Shown piece by piece: positions 23,729-32,557 of a stretch of 64,000 bases of DNA (its first letter is position 1; the number at the start of each line of letters is the position of its first letter). Both the position numbers and the translations under genes were made by a program. A model generated the notes under the pieces. That model saw only the letters and a program-made list of their open reading frames with translations. It was not told the origin of the DNA and searched no databases. Source of the stretch: Pseudomonadota bacterium (GTDB lineage Bacteria; Pseudomonadota; Alphaproteobacteria; Rhodospirillales; Magnetospirillaceae); contig JAJZVW010000006.1 in NCBI GenBank assembly GCA_021847015.1, positions 1-64,000 on the forward strand, read 5' to 3'.

Positions 23729-24165
23729 TGTCGCCGCTGGGTGTCCACCGTTGGCTGCTGCCCGCGTCCCTGGCGTTGAACGCCTTCCTCGGCGCGCTGC
23801 TGATCGTGCCCGGCGACGATCCGCCGCCGCGGCGCGATCTTGCCCATATGGCCGAGGAGATGGCCGCGGCGCTGCCGCCGGCAGACGCGGCCATCCTGCG
23901 CGGCGCGGTCGCGCGCCAGGCCGGCGCCATGGCGCGCGCGCGGGCGGGAATGCGGGCGTTTCCCGAGGGCGTCCGCGCCGCCCTGGAGGCGCCGGTGTTC
24001 CAGCCCGACGCGCTGCGGCAGGCCTTGGCGAGCGGCCGCGAGGCCCGCGACGCGTTCGACGATGCCATGGCCGCGGCGCTGGTCGAGGCGGTGGGGGCGA
24101 TGTCGCCGGAAGGGCGGCGCAGACTGGCCGCATGGCGCCCCCACCATCCGCCGCCCAGGGACTAG
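23728..24165 (+). CDS. Periplasmic heavy-metal sensor-like protein (CnrX/metal-resistance family)
   Basis: This 145-aa protein has an N-terminal signal anchor (WLLPASLALNAFLGALLIV) and a mostly helical Ala/Arg-rich periplasmic domain: LPPADAAILRGAVARQAGAM, then FQPDALRQALASGREARDAFDDAMAAALVEAVGAMSPEGRRRLA. This is the pattern of the heavy-metal resistance/Spy-CpxP-like family, whose members sense metals or envelope stress. No Met/His-rich metal site stands out except the C-terminal RPHHPPP. It is the last gene of the coupled trio. Confidence 0.75.
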   Translation: MSPLGVHRWLLPASLALNAFLGALLIVPGDDPPPRRDLAHMAEEMAAALPPADAAILRGAVARQAGAMARARAGMRAFPEGVRAALEAPVFQPDALRQALASGREARDAFDDAMAAALVEAVGAMSPEGRRRLAAWRPHHPPPRD

Positions 24166-24223
24166 ATGTCAAAGGCGCGGTCATGGCGTACCATGACGTG
24201 TCGCCTACGGAGAGGGGGTGCCG

Positions 24224-25750
24224 ATGGCTGCCGATGCCCAAGCCCCGGTCCTGGCCGTGCTGTCCGATCCGGCCACCTACGGCGGCCTCGCGCCCGCCCG
24301 CGTGGACACGCACATTTCCAGCGTGTTCCTGGCCGGCGACCGCGTCTACAAGCTCAAGAAGGCGGTGCGCCTGACCTTCCTAGATTTTTCCACCCTGGCG
24401 GCGCGCAAGACCGCTTGCGAGGCGGAATTCGCCATCAATTCCCGCGCCGCGCCCGGCCTTTATCTGGGGGTCGTGCCGGTGGTGCGGGGAAAGGACGGCG
24501 CTCTGGCGCTGGGCGGCGAGGGCGAGGCGGTCGATTACGTCGTCGCCATGCGCCGCTTCGACGAGGATTCCCTGTTCCGCAATCTGGTCCGGCGCGGCGC
24601 CCTCGACCGGGGGCTGCTGCGGGACTTGACCGAGACCGTCGTCGCTTTCCACCGCGCCGCGCCCGTCCGCCGCGACAAGGGGGGCGCGGCGGCGATGGCC
24701 CGCACCCTCGACGACAACGAGGCGGCGATGCTTCCCCACGTGCCGCACCTGCTGCCGGCCGAAGGGGTGGCCCGGTTGACGCGCCTGTCGCGGGATTGGC
24801 TCGCCCGTCTGGCGCCGCTCCTGGACTCGCGCCGCGAGCAGGGGTTCGTGCGCCAGTGCCACGGCGACCTTCATCTGGGCAACATCTGCCTGTTCGAGGG
24901 GCGCCCGACCCTGTTCGACGCCATCGAGTTCAGCGAGGATATCGCCTGCATCGACGTGGCCTACGACCTGGCGTTCCTGCTGATGGACCTGGACGCCCAT
25001 CACGCGCGCGATCTTGCCAGCCAGGTGATGAACCACGCCCTCGACCTCACCGGCGATTATCCGGCCGTGGCGGCGATGCCCTTCTTCCTGTCGCTCCGCG
25101 CCGGGGTGCGGGCGCTGGTCACCGCCACCACCGCCGCCGGCTCCGCGGGCGCCGAGCGCGAGCGCCTGGGCGCCGAAGGCCGCTCCTATCTCGCGGCCGC
25201 TCTCGCCTATCTCGACCCTCCGCCGCCCCGACTGGTGGCCGTCGGCGGTCTGTCGGGCAGCGGCAAGTCGCGCATGGGGCGGCGGCTGGCGCCGTTGCTG
25301 GGGGTGCCCGGCGCGGTGGTGGTGCGCTCGGACGCTCTGCGCAAGCAATTGACGGGGGCGCATCTGCGCGACCGCCTGGGGCCCGAAGGCTATGCTCCGG
25401 AGGTGACGGAACGCACCTACCGGTCCCTGTTCGACACCTGCGCGATGCTGCTGAAGGCGGGGAGTTCGGTCGTCGCCGATGCCGTATTCGCCCGTCCCGA
25501 GCAGCGCGCCGCGATCGAGCGGGTGGCGGCCGCGGCGGGGGTGCCCTTCGCCGGCCTGTGGCTGGAGGCGCCGGAAGACGTGGCCGCCGCCCGGATCGGC
25601 GGCCGCACGGGCGATGCCTCGGACGCCACGGTGGAGGTTCTGGCACGTCAACGCCAATACGACCTCGGCCCCATCGCCTGGAAGCGGCTCGACACCTCGC
25701 AGCCCGGGGACGGCGCCTTTACCGAAGCCTGCCGCGCCCTAGGGGTGTGA
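24224..25750 (+). CDS. Bifunctional APH-fold kinase / P-loop kinase fusion protein
   Basis: The N-terminal 330 residues have an aminoglycoside-phosphotransferase-like fold with catalytic loop CHGDLHLGNICLF and metal motif FDAIEFSEDIACIDVAYDL. The C-terminal 170 residues are a P-loop kinase with Walker A GGLSGSGKSRMGRRL and a later SDALRKQL segment, resembling gluconate kinase or zeta-toxin-like ATPases. The fusion is common as an uncharacterised AAA-family protein; its substrate is unknown. The ATG at 24224 follows AGGGGG by five bases; a GTG six bases earlier is less likely. Length is 508 aa. Confidence 0.85.
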   Translation: MAADAQAPVLAVLSDPATYGGLAPARVDTHISSVFLAGDRVYKLKKAVRLTFLDFSTLAARKTACEAEFAINSRAAPGLYLGVVPVVRGKDGALALGGEGEAVDYVVAMRRFDEDSLFRNLVRRGALDRGLLRDLTETVVAFHRAAPVRRDKGGAAAMARTLDDNEAAMLPHVPHLLPAEGVARLTRLSRDWLARLAPLLDSRREQGFVRQCHGDLHLGNICLFEGRPTLFDAIEFSEDIACIDVAYDLAFLLMDLDAHHARDLASQVMNHALDLTGDYPAVAAMPFFLSLRAGVRALVTATTAAGSAGAERERLGAEGRSYLAAALAYLDPPPPRLVAVGGLSGSGKSRMGRRLAPLLGVPGAVVVRSDALRKQLTGAHLRDRLGPEGYAPEVTERTYRSLFDTCAMLLKAGSSVVADAVFARPEQRAAIERVAAAAGVPFAGLWLEAPEDVAAARIGGRTGDASDATVEVLARQRQYDLGPIAWKRLDTSQPGDGAFTEACRALGV

Positions 25751-25821
25751 GCGCGGGAAGCGATTAACAAACGACGAGGGCGGGCGCATACTCTGCCCGG
25801 GGGGATTGAAAGGAGAAGGCC

Positions 25822-26691
25822 ATGTCCGGGTTCAAGACGATCCTCGTTCCCGTCGGGGACGCCGCCAGCGGCAAAGGACCGTTGGAGTTCGCGCTGCGGC
25901 TCGCCGCCGACTTCTCCAGCCACATGATCGGCCTGCACGTCCGCGTCGATCCCGCCACGGCGGTGCCGCTGATGGGCGAGGGGATGTCCGGGGCCATCGT
26001 CGAAGACCTGATGCAGGCCACCCAGAAACAGGCCGCCAGCCGCGCCAAGGCGGCCCGGCAGGCCTTCGACGAGGCCTGCGCCCGTCACGGTGCCACCCTG
26101 ACCGCGGGGCCGCCGGCCGAAGGGGTTACCGCCGAGTGGATCGACGTCACCGGCCGCGAGGAAGAGGTGGTCGCCGCGCGCGGGCGTCTGTCCGACGTGG
26201 TGGTGCTCGGCCGCCCTGGCGGCGAAGCCGACATGCCCTCGCCGATAACGCTGAATGCCGCCCTCATGGAAAGCGGCCGGCCCCTGCTGCTGGTGCCGCC
26301 CGAACCGCCGGCCGTCATTGGCCATTCCGTGGCCATCGCCTGGAACGGCAGCGCCGAGGCGGGCCGGGCGGTGGCGTTCGCCATGCCGCTGCTGCAACGG
26401 GCGGCGGCGGTCCACATCCTGTCGGTGTCCGAGGAGATGCGCGCCGGGAATGCGCCGGCCGAGGAACTGGCCGCCTATCTCGGCTGGCACGGCATCGCCG
26501 CCCAGTGCCACGCGCTGCCCGCGGGCGCGTCCCATGCCGGCGACTCGTTGATGGCCGCCTGCCGCGACCTCGGCGCCGATCTGCTGGTGATGGGCGCCTA
26601 TACCCACTCGCGGCTGCGCCAGCTCATCCTGGGCGGCGTCACCCGCCACGTGCTCCACCACGCCCCGCTGCCCTGCCTGATGTCACACTGA
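25822..26691 (+). CDS. Universal stress protein with two Usp domains
   Basis: Two UspA-like domains lie in tandem in 289 aa. The first begins FKTILVPVGDAASGKGPLEFA; the second begins about residue 165 (SVAIAWNGSAEAGRAV). The C-terminal domain keeps the nucleotide-binding loop, MGAYTHSRLRQLILGGVTRHVL (Gly-x2-Gly-type spacing), while the first domain's loop is degraded, so ATP binding is likely by domain two. These are cytoplasmic stress-response proteins. AAAGGAGAAGG precedes the ATG. Confidence 0.9.
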   Translation: MSGFKTILVPVGDAASGKGPLEFALRLAADFSSHMIGLHVRVDPATAVPLMGEGMSGAIVEDLMQATQKQAASRAKAARQAFDEACARHGATLTAGPPAEGVTAEWIDVTGREEEVVAARGRLSDVVVLGRPGGEADMPSPITLNAALMESGRPLLLVPPEPPAVIGHSVAIAWNGSAEAGRAVAFAMPLLQRAAAVHILSVSEEMRAGNAPAEELAAYLGWHGIAAQCHALPAGASHAGDSLMAACRDLGADLLVMGAYTHSRLRQLILGGVTRHVLHHAPLPCLMSH

Positions 26692-26711
26692 GGGGGCGGG
26701 GCGGCTTCCGG

Positions 26712-26858
26712 GCGAAAGTGCCTGAAAGGTTCCTCGTCGCTGGCGCTCGCTCGGAACGACATGTTTTTGTTTCCTTGTCGTCCCGAGCGGAGCCGAGGGA
26801 GCTTTCACGCACCCCGCCGGAACGATCCCTCCGCTCGCTTGCGCCCGGCCGGGATGGC
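26712..26858. repeat. Palindromic core repeats between usp and der
   Basis: A half core (26712-26761, GCGAAAGTGCCTGAAAGGTTCC and a GGAACGACA arm) is followed by a nearly full core (26776-26858). The repeat runs up to the last codon of der on the opposite strand, so it may serve as a bidirectional terminator. Confidence 0.65.
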
Positions 26859-26860
26859 CG

Positions 26861-28291
26861 CTACTTCCTGTCCGCGTAGGGATTGTGCCCGGCGCGCAGG
26901 TAAAGGCGGATGGGCACGCCCCGCAGGTCGAAGCCGTCGCGCAGCGAATTGACCAGATAGCGGCTGTAGGATTCCGGCAGCTCGTCGGGCTTGGAGACGA
27001 AGATGACGAAGGTCGGCGGCCGGGCCTTGACCTGGGTCATGTAGCGGATCTTGATGCGGCGGCCGCCGGCCAGGGCCGGTGGCGCGTGGAGGGCGACCAC
27101 CTCTTCCAGCCAGCGGTTGAGCCGGCTGGTGGCGATGCGGCGGTTCCACTGGGCGTGGATGGCGACGACGGCATCCATCAGCTTGTCGATGCCGCGGCCG
27201 GTCAGGGCCGACAGGGTGACGGTGGGGATGCCCTTGACCTGCGGCAGCGACGTCTCCAGCCGGTCGCGCAGGCGCTGGAGCGCCTCCTGCGGGCGATCGA
27301 CCATATCCCATTTGTTGACGGCGATGACCAGGGCGCGGCCTTCCTCGACCGCCAGCCGGGCGATGGTCAGGTCCTGCTTGTCGAGGATGGCCGAGGCGTC
27401 GCACACCAGCACCACCACCTCGGCGTAGCGGATGGCTTCCAGGGTGTTGGCCACCGACAGCTTTTCCAGGCTGTCCTCGATGTGGGACTTCTTGCGCAGG
27501 CCCGCGGTGTCGACCAGCCGGATGCGGCGCTCGCCATACGTCCATTCCACGGCGATGGCATCCCGCGTCAGGCCGGCCTCGGGTCCCGTCAGCAGGCGGT
27601 CCTCCCCCAGCAGGCGGTTGGCCAGGGTGGATTTGCCGACATTGGGGCGTCCCACCACGGCCATGCTCAAGGGGCGGCCGGGCTCGGGCGGGGTTTCCTC
27701 CTCTTCCTCGTCCGTGCCGTCCGGCCGGCGCTCGGAAAGGGCGATGGCCTCACGTTCGGCGTCGTCCGCCGTCCCGGTTTCGTCCAGGGCGCCGGCCGCT
27801 TGGGCATGGGGCATCAGGGCGTCGAGGAGGTCGGCCAGTCCCTCGCCGTGTTCGGCCGAGACCGGCACCGGATCGCCGAGGCCGAGCCCATAGGCTTCGT
27901 AGAGGCCGGGTTCCCCGGCGCGGCCTTCGCATTTGTTGGCGACCAGGATGACGGGCGTCTTCTGGCGGCGAAGGTGGTCGGCGAAGTGGCGGTCGAGGGG
28001 AGTCACCCCGGCACGGGCGTCGATCAGCAACAGGGCCACGTCGGCGCCCGCCACGGCCATGTCCGTCTGGCGGCGCATGCGGGATTCGACCGAATTGCCG
28101 GTGGCGTCCTCGAAGCCGGCGGTGTCGATGACCGTGAAGTCCAGCCCCAGCAGCGAGGCCTGGCCCTCGCGGCGGTCGCGGGTGACGCCGGGGGTGTCGT
28201 GGACGATCGCGAGGCGGCGGCCCGCCAGCCGGTTGAACAGGGTCGATTTTCCGACGTTGGGCCGCCCCACGATGGCTACGGTGAATGACAT
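26861..28291 (-). CDS. der: Ribosome assembly GTPase Der (EngA)
   Basis: This essential double-GTPase acts in maturation of the 50S subunit. It is 476 aa. The first G domain begins at the N-terminus ([20 protein letters not shown], then [17 protein letters not shown]). A long acidic linker ([15 protein letters not shown]) leads to the second G domain ([30 protein letters not shown]) and a KH-like C-terminal domain ([18 protein letters not shown]). It starts 20 bp after bamB. The order yfgM-like, bamB, der is conserved with enterobacteria. Confidence 0.97.
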   Translation of the reverse strand: MSFTVAIVGRPNVGKSTLFNRLAGRRLAIVHDTPGVTRDRREGQASLLGLDFTVIDTAGFEDATGNSVESRMRRQTDMAVAGADVALLLIDARAGVTPLDRHFADHLRRQKTPVILVANKCEGRAGEPGLYEAYGLGLGDPVPVSAEHGEGLADLLDALMPHAQAAGALDETGTADDAEREAIALSERRPDGTDEEEEETPPEPGRPLSMAVVGRPNVGKSTLANRLLGEDRLLTGPEAGLTRDAIAVEWTYGERRIRLVDTAGLRKKSHIEDSLEKLSVANTLEAIRYAEVVVLVCDASAILDKQDLTIARLAVEEGRALVIAVNKWDMVDRPQEALQRLRDRLETSLPQVKGIPTVTLSALTGRGIDKLMDAVVAIHAQWNRRIATSRLNRWLEEVVALHAPPALAGGRRIKIRYMTQVKARPPTFVIFVSKPDELPESYSRYLVNSLRDGFDLRGVPIRLYLRAGHNPYADRK

Positions 28292-28311
28292 CCGCGTTCC
28301 GTGAGCCGTGT

Positions 28312-29640
28312 TCAGCGATAGGCGACGACGTCGGCGTCGTCGGTGTAGAAATAGATGGTGCCGTCGGCGACCACCGGCTGGATCGAGATCCCCGCGGGCG
28401 CCTTTTCGTAGCCGAGCACCTTGCCGGTATAGGGCGACAGGCTCAACAGGTAGCCGTGGGAACTGCCGAAGATCAGGCGGTCCGAGGCCAGCACCGGACC
28501 CGCCCAGACGATGCGGTGGGTCTTGATGTCGGGATTCTTCCAGGTCTGCAACTGGGTCACCCAGAGGACGTGGCCGTTCGTCGCGTCCACCGCGACCGCT
28601 TCGTTGTCGTTGGTGACCAGGAACAGGTAGTCCCCGGCGATCCACGGCGATTGCATGCCGCCGATGTCGCGTTCCCAGACGCGGCGCCCGCTCCGCAGGT
28701 CGATGGCCACCAGAAGGTCCGAATGGCCGACCGCATAGACCTTGCCGCGGTCGATGATGGGCCGGCCCCGAATATCGGTCAGGGTGCCGATGCCCTGGGT
28801 GCGGCTGATGGCGGACAGCGAATCCTGCCACAGAACCGCGCCGTTCTCGACCCGGAGCGCGAACAGCTCGCCCGAGGAATAGGGGACGATCACCACGTTG
28901 CCGTCCACCGCCGGGCTGGTTCCGGACAGCAGCGAGGCCTGTTCGGCGATTCCCTGCTGGGACCACAATTCCTTGCCGTCCTCGGCCGACAGGCAATGCA
29001 CCTGGTCGTCCACGGTGATGACGAAGACCCGGCCGCCGCGCACCGTGGGGGCGCCGCGCATGGGTCCCGACAGCGGCTGGCGCCACACCACCTTGCCGTC
29101 CTTGGCGTTCACCGCCACCACCTGGGCGAAGCCGGTAGCCACGTAAAGGTGCCCGTTGTCGTAAGCCAGCCCACCGCCCGAGCCGCCCTCGACGTTGTCG
29201 GGGGTGATGTCGGCCTGCCAGAGGATGTTGCCCGTCTTGGCGTCGAGCGCGGAGACCTGCTTGTCGGCGTCCAGGGTGAACACTTTGCCGTCGGCCACCA
29301 CCGGCTGGGCCAGCAGGCGGATGCGCGCGCTCGAGCCGGTGCCGACATTGGTCTCCCACGCCTTCTTGAGGGTGGCGCCCACCTTCATGTGGTGCATCGC
29401 GTGGTTGGCCAATCCGCCCGCCTCGGGCCAGTCGGCGTTGATTTCGGGCGGAGGCAGCCGGATGGGCGCCTCCTTGTCGGTCGTCAGCACGTTGTCCTGG
29501 GAAAGCACGGCGATGCGCTTGCCGGGCAGCGGCGGGTCGGGATTGTCGCCCAGCCACGTATCGCACGCTGCCAGTCCAGCCGCGACGATCAGGCCCGCGC
29601 TCGCCAACGCCAGACGACGTTTCATCCTCACCACCCCCAT
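28312..29640 (-). CDS. bamB: Outer membrane assembly lipoprotein BamB
   Basis: This beta-propeller lipoprotein of the BAM complex supports insertion of outer-membrane proteins. It has a signal peptide with lipobox LAAC (mature Cys near residue 26), then repeated PQQ-like blades (for example [54 protein letters not shown]). Length is 442 aa from the upstream ATG (AAGG seven bases before); a second ATG five codons later (MKRR) is equally plausible. It sits between the YfgM-like gene and der in one operon. Confidence 0.94.
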   Translation of the reverse strand: MGVVRMKRRLALASAGLIVAAGLAACDTWLGDNPDPPLPGKRIAVLSQDNVLTTDKEAPIRLPPPEINADWPEAGGLANHAMHHMKVGATLKKAWETNVGTGSSARIRLLAQPVVADGKVFTLDADKQVSALDAKTGNILWQADITPDNVEGGSGGGLAYDNGHLYVATGFAQVVAVNAKDGKVVWRQPLSGPMRGAPTVRGGRVFVITVDDQVHCLSAEDGKELWSQQGIAEQASLLSGTSPAVDGNVVIVPYSSGELFALRVENGAVLWQDSLSAISRTQGIGTLTDIRGRPIIDRGKVYAVGHSDLLVAIDLRSGRRVWERDIGGMQSPWIAGDYLFLVTNDNEAVAVDATNGHVLWVTQLQTWKNPDIKTHRIVWAGPVLASDRLIFGSSHGYLLSLSPYTGKVLGYEKAPAGISIQPVVADGTIYFYTDDADVVAYR

Positions 29641-29657
29641 ATCCCCGCCTTTGACCC

Positions 29658-30338
29658 TTAACCCTTGCCCTTGGGCTGTTCGATAGCCAGCATCTCGGCC
29701 GCGCGGGCGCGCACGCCTTCGGGCGCGGCGATGTCGTCGGCGAGCTTGCGGAAAAGATCCGCGGCCTTGGCGTGGTCCCCGCGCTTGCGGGCGGCCAGCG
29801 CCAGAATCTCGCGGGCGGAATGGCGCCACGGGCTGTCTTCGGCCGCCAACGGCTGCACGGCCTTTTCGACGATGGCCGGATCGACCGTGTCGAGGTCGAG
29901 ATACGACGCCTTCAGCAGCGCGATGTCGCGGTACGCGTCGTCGGCCTTGCCCGCGGCGACGGCGTGGTAGATGGCCGACGCGCCGGCGGTGTCGCCCGCC
30001 TGGACGCGCAGGTCGGCGCGCTTCAGATCGGCGAGGACGCGGTAGCCCGCGGTTCCGTCCACCGACAGCTTGGCCAGCGCCTGGGCGGCCTCGTCGCGCT
30101 TGCCGTCGGCGGCCAGTTGCAGGGCGTCGGCGTAGCGTTCGCCCGAGGCCAGGCGTTCCTTGGTCCGCCAAGCCTGCCAGGCCTGCCAGCCGGCCACCGC
30201 CAGCACCAGCACGACGGCGCCGGCGACGAACAGGTTGGCGTATTTCTTCCACAGCTTGGTGAGCTGTTCCTGCCGCAGGTCCTCGTCCACCTCCTTGATC
30301 AGGAGATCGGTGGCGGCGTCTTCATGGTGTTCGCTCAA
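29658..30338 (-). CDS. YfgM-like TPR membrane protein
   Basis: This 226-aa protein has a cytoplasmic N-terminus ([21 protein letters not shown]), one transmembrane helix ([17 protein letters not shown]) and a periplasmic tetratricopeptide-like helical domain. Enterobacterial YfgM assists the SecYEG translocon together with PpiD, and its gene also precedes bamB and der, so the same role is likely. The start is a TTG: GGAG stands six to seven bases before it and family-like sequence begins there. Its stop is 17 bp before bamB. Confidence 0.85.
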   Translation of the reverse strand: MSEHHEDAATDLLIKEVDEDLRQEQLTKLWKKYANLFVAGAVVLVLAVAGWQAWQAWRTKERLASGERYADALQLAADGKRDEAAQALAKLSVDGTAGYRVLADLKRADLRVQAGDTAGASAIYHAVAAGKADDAYRDIALLKASYLDLDTVDPAIVEKAVQPLAAEDSPWRHSAREILALAARKRGDHAKAADLFRKLADDIAAPEGVRARAAEMLAIEQPKGKG

Positions 30339-30521
30339 AGGACACTCCCAGAGTTCGGCAGGTCGGCCGTCGCGCGGCGAACCCGGACGACCCTTCAGGG
30401 GACCGGGCGTAAGATAGTCCGCCGTGTCCGGCTTGGCAAACGCCCCGTGCCGGCTTCGCCTTCGGCGTGCCGGCGGCGGGTGCGCCGCCATCGCCCCGGG
30501 CGCGTGAGGGGTTGGGCGTTT

Positions 30522-31076
30522 CTATTCGTGCCGCCACTTGATCGAGCAGCCCATGCTGGGAATCTGCTCGGCCGGCCCGCGGCCGGTTTCGGCCACGGCG
30601 CGCATGGCCTCGAACAATTCCCGCCGTGCGTCCTTGGGAGCCGCCTCCTTGCGCGAGGCGTCGAGACGGCCGCGGTATTGCAGCCCCAGCCCGGCGTCGA
30701 AGCCGAAGAAATCGGGCGTGCATACCGCACCGTAGGCGCGCGCCACGTCCTGGGTTTCGTCGATGAGATAGGGGAAGGTGAACCCGTTGCTCTTCGCGAA
30801 GAGGGCCATGTTGTCGGCGGAATCCTCGGGGTATTGGCTGGCGTCGTTGGACATGATCGCCGCCACGCCGATGCCCAGGGCCTGGAGGTCCTTGACGTCG
30901 CGGACCAAACGGTCGATCACCGAGCGGACGTAGGGGCAGTGATTGCAGATGAACATCACCAGGGTGCCCTTGGGACCGCGCACGTCGGCCAGGGACCAGA
31001 TGCGGCCGTCGGTCGCGGGCAAACGGAAATCCACCGCCTTCCAACCGAAATCACAGACGGGCGTCTCCATCGCCAT
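30522..31076 (-). CDS. Thioredoxin-fold peroxiredoxin-like protein
   Basis: This 184-aa AhpC/TSA-type redoxin has a CNHCPY motif (FICNHCPYVRSVIDRL, about residue 45), where a C-x-x-C pair replaces the usual peroxiredoxin arrangement. There is no signal peptide, so it is cytoplasmic. The family is widespread and named thioredoxin-family protein; its partner is unknown. Another Cys pair occurs late (VCTPDFF, MGCSIKW). AGGAG is seven to eight bases before the chosen ATG. It is divergent from the lipoprotein gene that follows. Confidence 0.85.
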   Translation of the reverse strand: MAMETPVCDFGWKAVDFRLPATDGRIWSLADVRGPKGTLVMFICNHCPYVRSVIDRLVRDVKDLQALGIGVAAIMSNDASQYPEDSADNMALFAKSNGFTFPYLIDETQDVARAYGAVCTPDFFGFDAGLGLQYRGRLDASRKEAAPKDARRELFEAMRAVAETGRGPAEQIPSMGCSIKWRHE

Positions 31077-31182
31077 CGCACAGCTCCTTTTTTTTCCGAT
31101 TGAACCGGCAAGACCCGGAATCTCTTGATTCGCCAAGGTCCGCCACGGACAATATAGCGGAAGCTTGGACGGGGTCATAGAA

Positions 31183-31566
31183 ATGATCAGGCGTATCGCC
31201 CCCTTTCCCTTGGCCGCCATGGTGCTGCTCGGCGGGTGTGCCGTGTTCGAGGACCCGAGCCTTCAGCTCAAGCCGCCCTACACGCAGATCGCCCCCACCT
31301 ACCTCGCCCTGGAGGTCGTTTCCCTGACCACCACGCACAAGACCATGTTCGACCATGTCGCCACCTGGGTGACCGGGAGGAATTGTTCGACCGCGCGGGC
31401 GGAGCGCGAGGGCGCCTATTGCGTGGATTGGCCGCAGGCGTCGCCGCCCCCGCGGGAGGAATATTGCTACGCCTCGCTCGCCCACCCGACGTGCTTCGCG
31501 CAGCCGTATGACGAAGGCAACGACCGCCTCATCGGCTTCGCTCCCGCCTCGGCGCCGGTCCGCTGA
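31183..31566 (+). CDS. Small lipoprotein, Cys-rich
   Basis: This 127-aa protein has a hydrophobic signal and lipobox LGGC (VLLGGCAVFEDPS). The mature part contains four more cysteines (NCST, YCVDW, EYCYAS, PTCFAQ), suggesting two disulfides in the periplasm. No known domain was recognised. The ribosome-binding site is weak (GGGG about eight bases upstream). Confidence 0.65.
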   Translation: MIRRIAPFPLAAMVLLGGCAVFEDPSLQLKPPYTQIAPTYLALEVVSLTTTHKTMFDHVATWVTGRNCSTARAEREGAYCVDWPQASPPPREEYCYASLAHPTCFAQPYDEGNDRLIGFAPASAPVR

Positions 31567-31612
31567 CGCTCCGTGCCGGAGGCACTGGACGGGGGCGGCG
31601 TTCTGTCCGAAA

Positions 31613-31993
31613 ATGCCGGTTCCCGAATTCATGGACCCACGCATGGTCAAGGTCATTCCGCTGGCCGAGCTGCGGGCGAAGCGCGCCTTCGTCCACTTCA
31701 ACCGTACCGAGCTGACGCTGCTGCTGGACCTGTACGCCCGGCGGGTGGCGGCGGGCGAATGGCGGGATTATGCGGTCGACCACGGCCCGGACCGGGCGGT
31801 GTTCTCGGTCTTCCACCACAGCGGGGAATATCCCCTGTTCACCATCACCAAGCTGGCGTCCGGAAAGGGCTCGCGCGGCGGCGTCTTCGTGGTGGCGTCC
31901 GCCGGGGGCGAGATCACCCGCTCAGGCTCGTTGTCGGAGGCCTTGGGGGCGCTGACGGCGACCGCCGCCGAGGAGCGGCGTCCCTTCGCCTGA
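31613..31993 (+). CDS. DUF2794 family protein
   Basis: This 126-aa protein matches the alphaproteobacterial DUF2794 pattern: VHFNRTELTLLLDLYARRVAAGEWRDYA near the start, then FSVFHHSGEYPLFTITKLAS and the GGVFVVASAGGEITRSGSL block. It is cytoplasmic and of unknown function. Three in-frame ATGs (31613, 31631, 31643) lack clear Shine-Dalgarno sites, so the start is uncertain; the conserved part begins after the third. Confidence 0.82.
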   Translation: MPVPEFMDPRMVKVIPLAELRAKRAFVHFNRTELTLLLDLYARRVAAGEWRDYAVDHGPDRAVFSVFHHSGEYPLFTITKLASGKGSRGGVFVVASAGGEITRSGSLSEALGALTATAAEERRPFA

Positions 31994-32001
31994 CACGCGG
32001 A

Positions 32002-32178
32002 TCAGGCCCGGGGGTCGAGCCGTTCGCAGATCATCCGCATGCTCTGGCGGATTTCGGGATGGACGTTGGCGATGCGCGCGGCGAGGTCGCGGGCGTGGTC
32101 GCGGTCGAACGGGCGCCCTTCCGCTTCGGCTTCCAGGATATGGGAAAGCTGCCGCAGCTCGTGCCTGGCGGGCTTCAT
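32002..32178 (-). CDS. Small helical hypothetical protein, 58 aa
   Basis: KPARHELRQLSHILEAEAEG followed by RDHARDLAARIANVHPEIRQSMRMICERL predicts two charged helices. GGAGG lies about nine bases before the ATG. It is convergent with the DUF2794 gene, 8 bp away. Function is unknown. Confidence 0.6.
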   Translation of the reverse strand: MKPARHELRQLSHILEAEAEGRPFDRDHARDLAARIANVHPEIRQSMRMICERLDPRA

Positions 32179-32304
32179 AGCGTGACCCTCCAATGGTGGT
32201 GGGCCAACCATGCCCCCTATCCTTTGGACGGAAAAGGGAAGCTTGCGTTACAAGCCATCGCCGGGTCATATGTTCCCTGTCTGTTCCAGAAAACGGGGGC
32301 GGCC

Positions 32305-32544
32305 ATGCGCGGTGGCCCGGCGACCCTTGCGGATATCATCGACCAGCGGCTGGACGTGTTCTGCTGGTGCAATCGCTGCGGCCACTGGGCGGTGCTGCCG
32401 GCCGAGGGGCTGGCGCGGCAGATGGGGCCGGCCATGGCGGTGCCGCGGGTGGGCGCGCGGCTGGTGTGTTCGGGTTGCAGCTCCCGCGACGTCAGCACTC
32501 GTCCCGACTGGCCGTCGGGCGGCGTCGTCAGCCGGCACGGTTAA
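32305..32544 (+). CDS. Small zinc-ribbon-like protein
   Basis: This 79-aa protein has two Cys pairs, CWCNRCGHW and CSGCSSR, about 30 residues apart. They could bind one zinc. The N-terminus (TLADIIDQRLDVFCWCNRCG) and the middle (LPAEGLARQMGPAMAVPRVG) look like conserved small alphaproteobacterial proteins. GGGGGCGG precedes the ATG. It is convergent with imuB, 13 bp away. No function is assigned. Confidence 0.65.
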   Translation: MRGGPATLADIIDQRLDVFCWCNRCGHWAVLPAEGLARQMGPAMAVPRVGARLVCSGCSSRDVSTRPDWPSGGVVSRHG

Positions 32545-32557
32545 CCAGACCCCTCCA

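Noticed and set aside
26861-29566. A single 901-aa minus-strand frame joining part of bamB to der
   Set aside because: The upstream part is bamB read in the wrong frame. Der starts at 28291 with its GTPase motif and bamB has its own correct frame.
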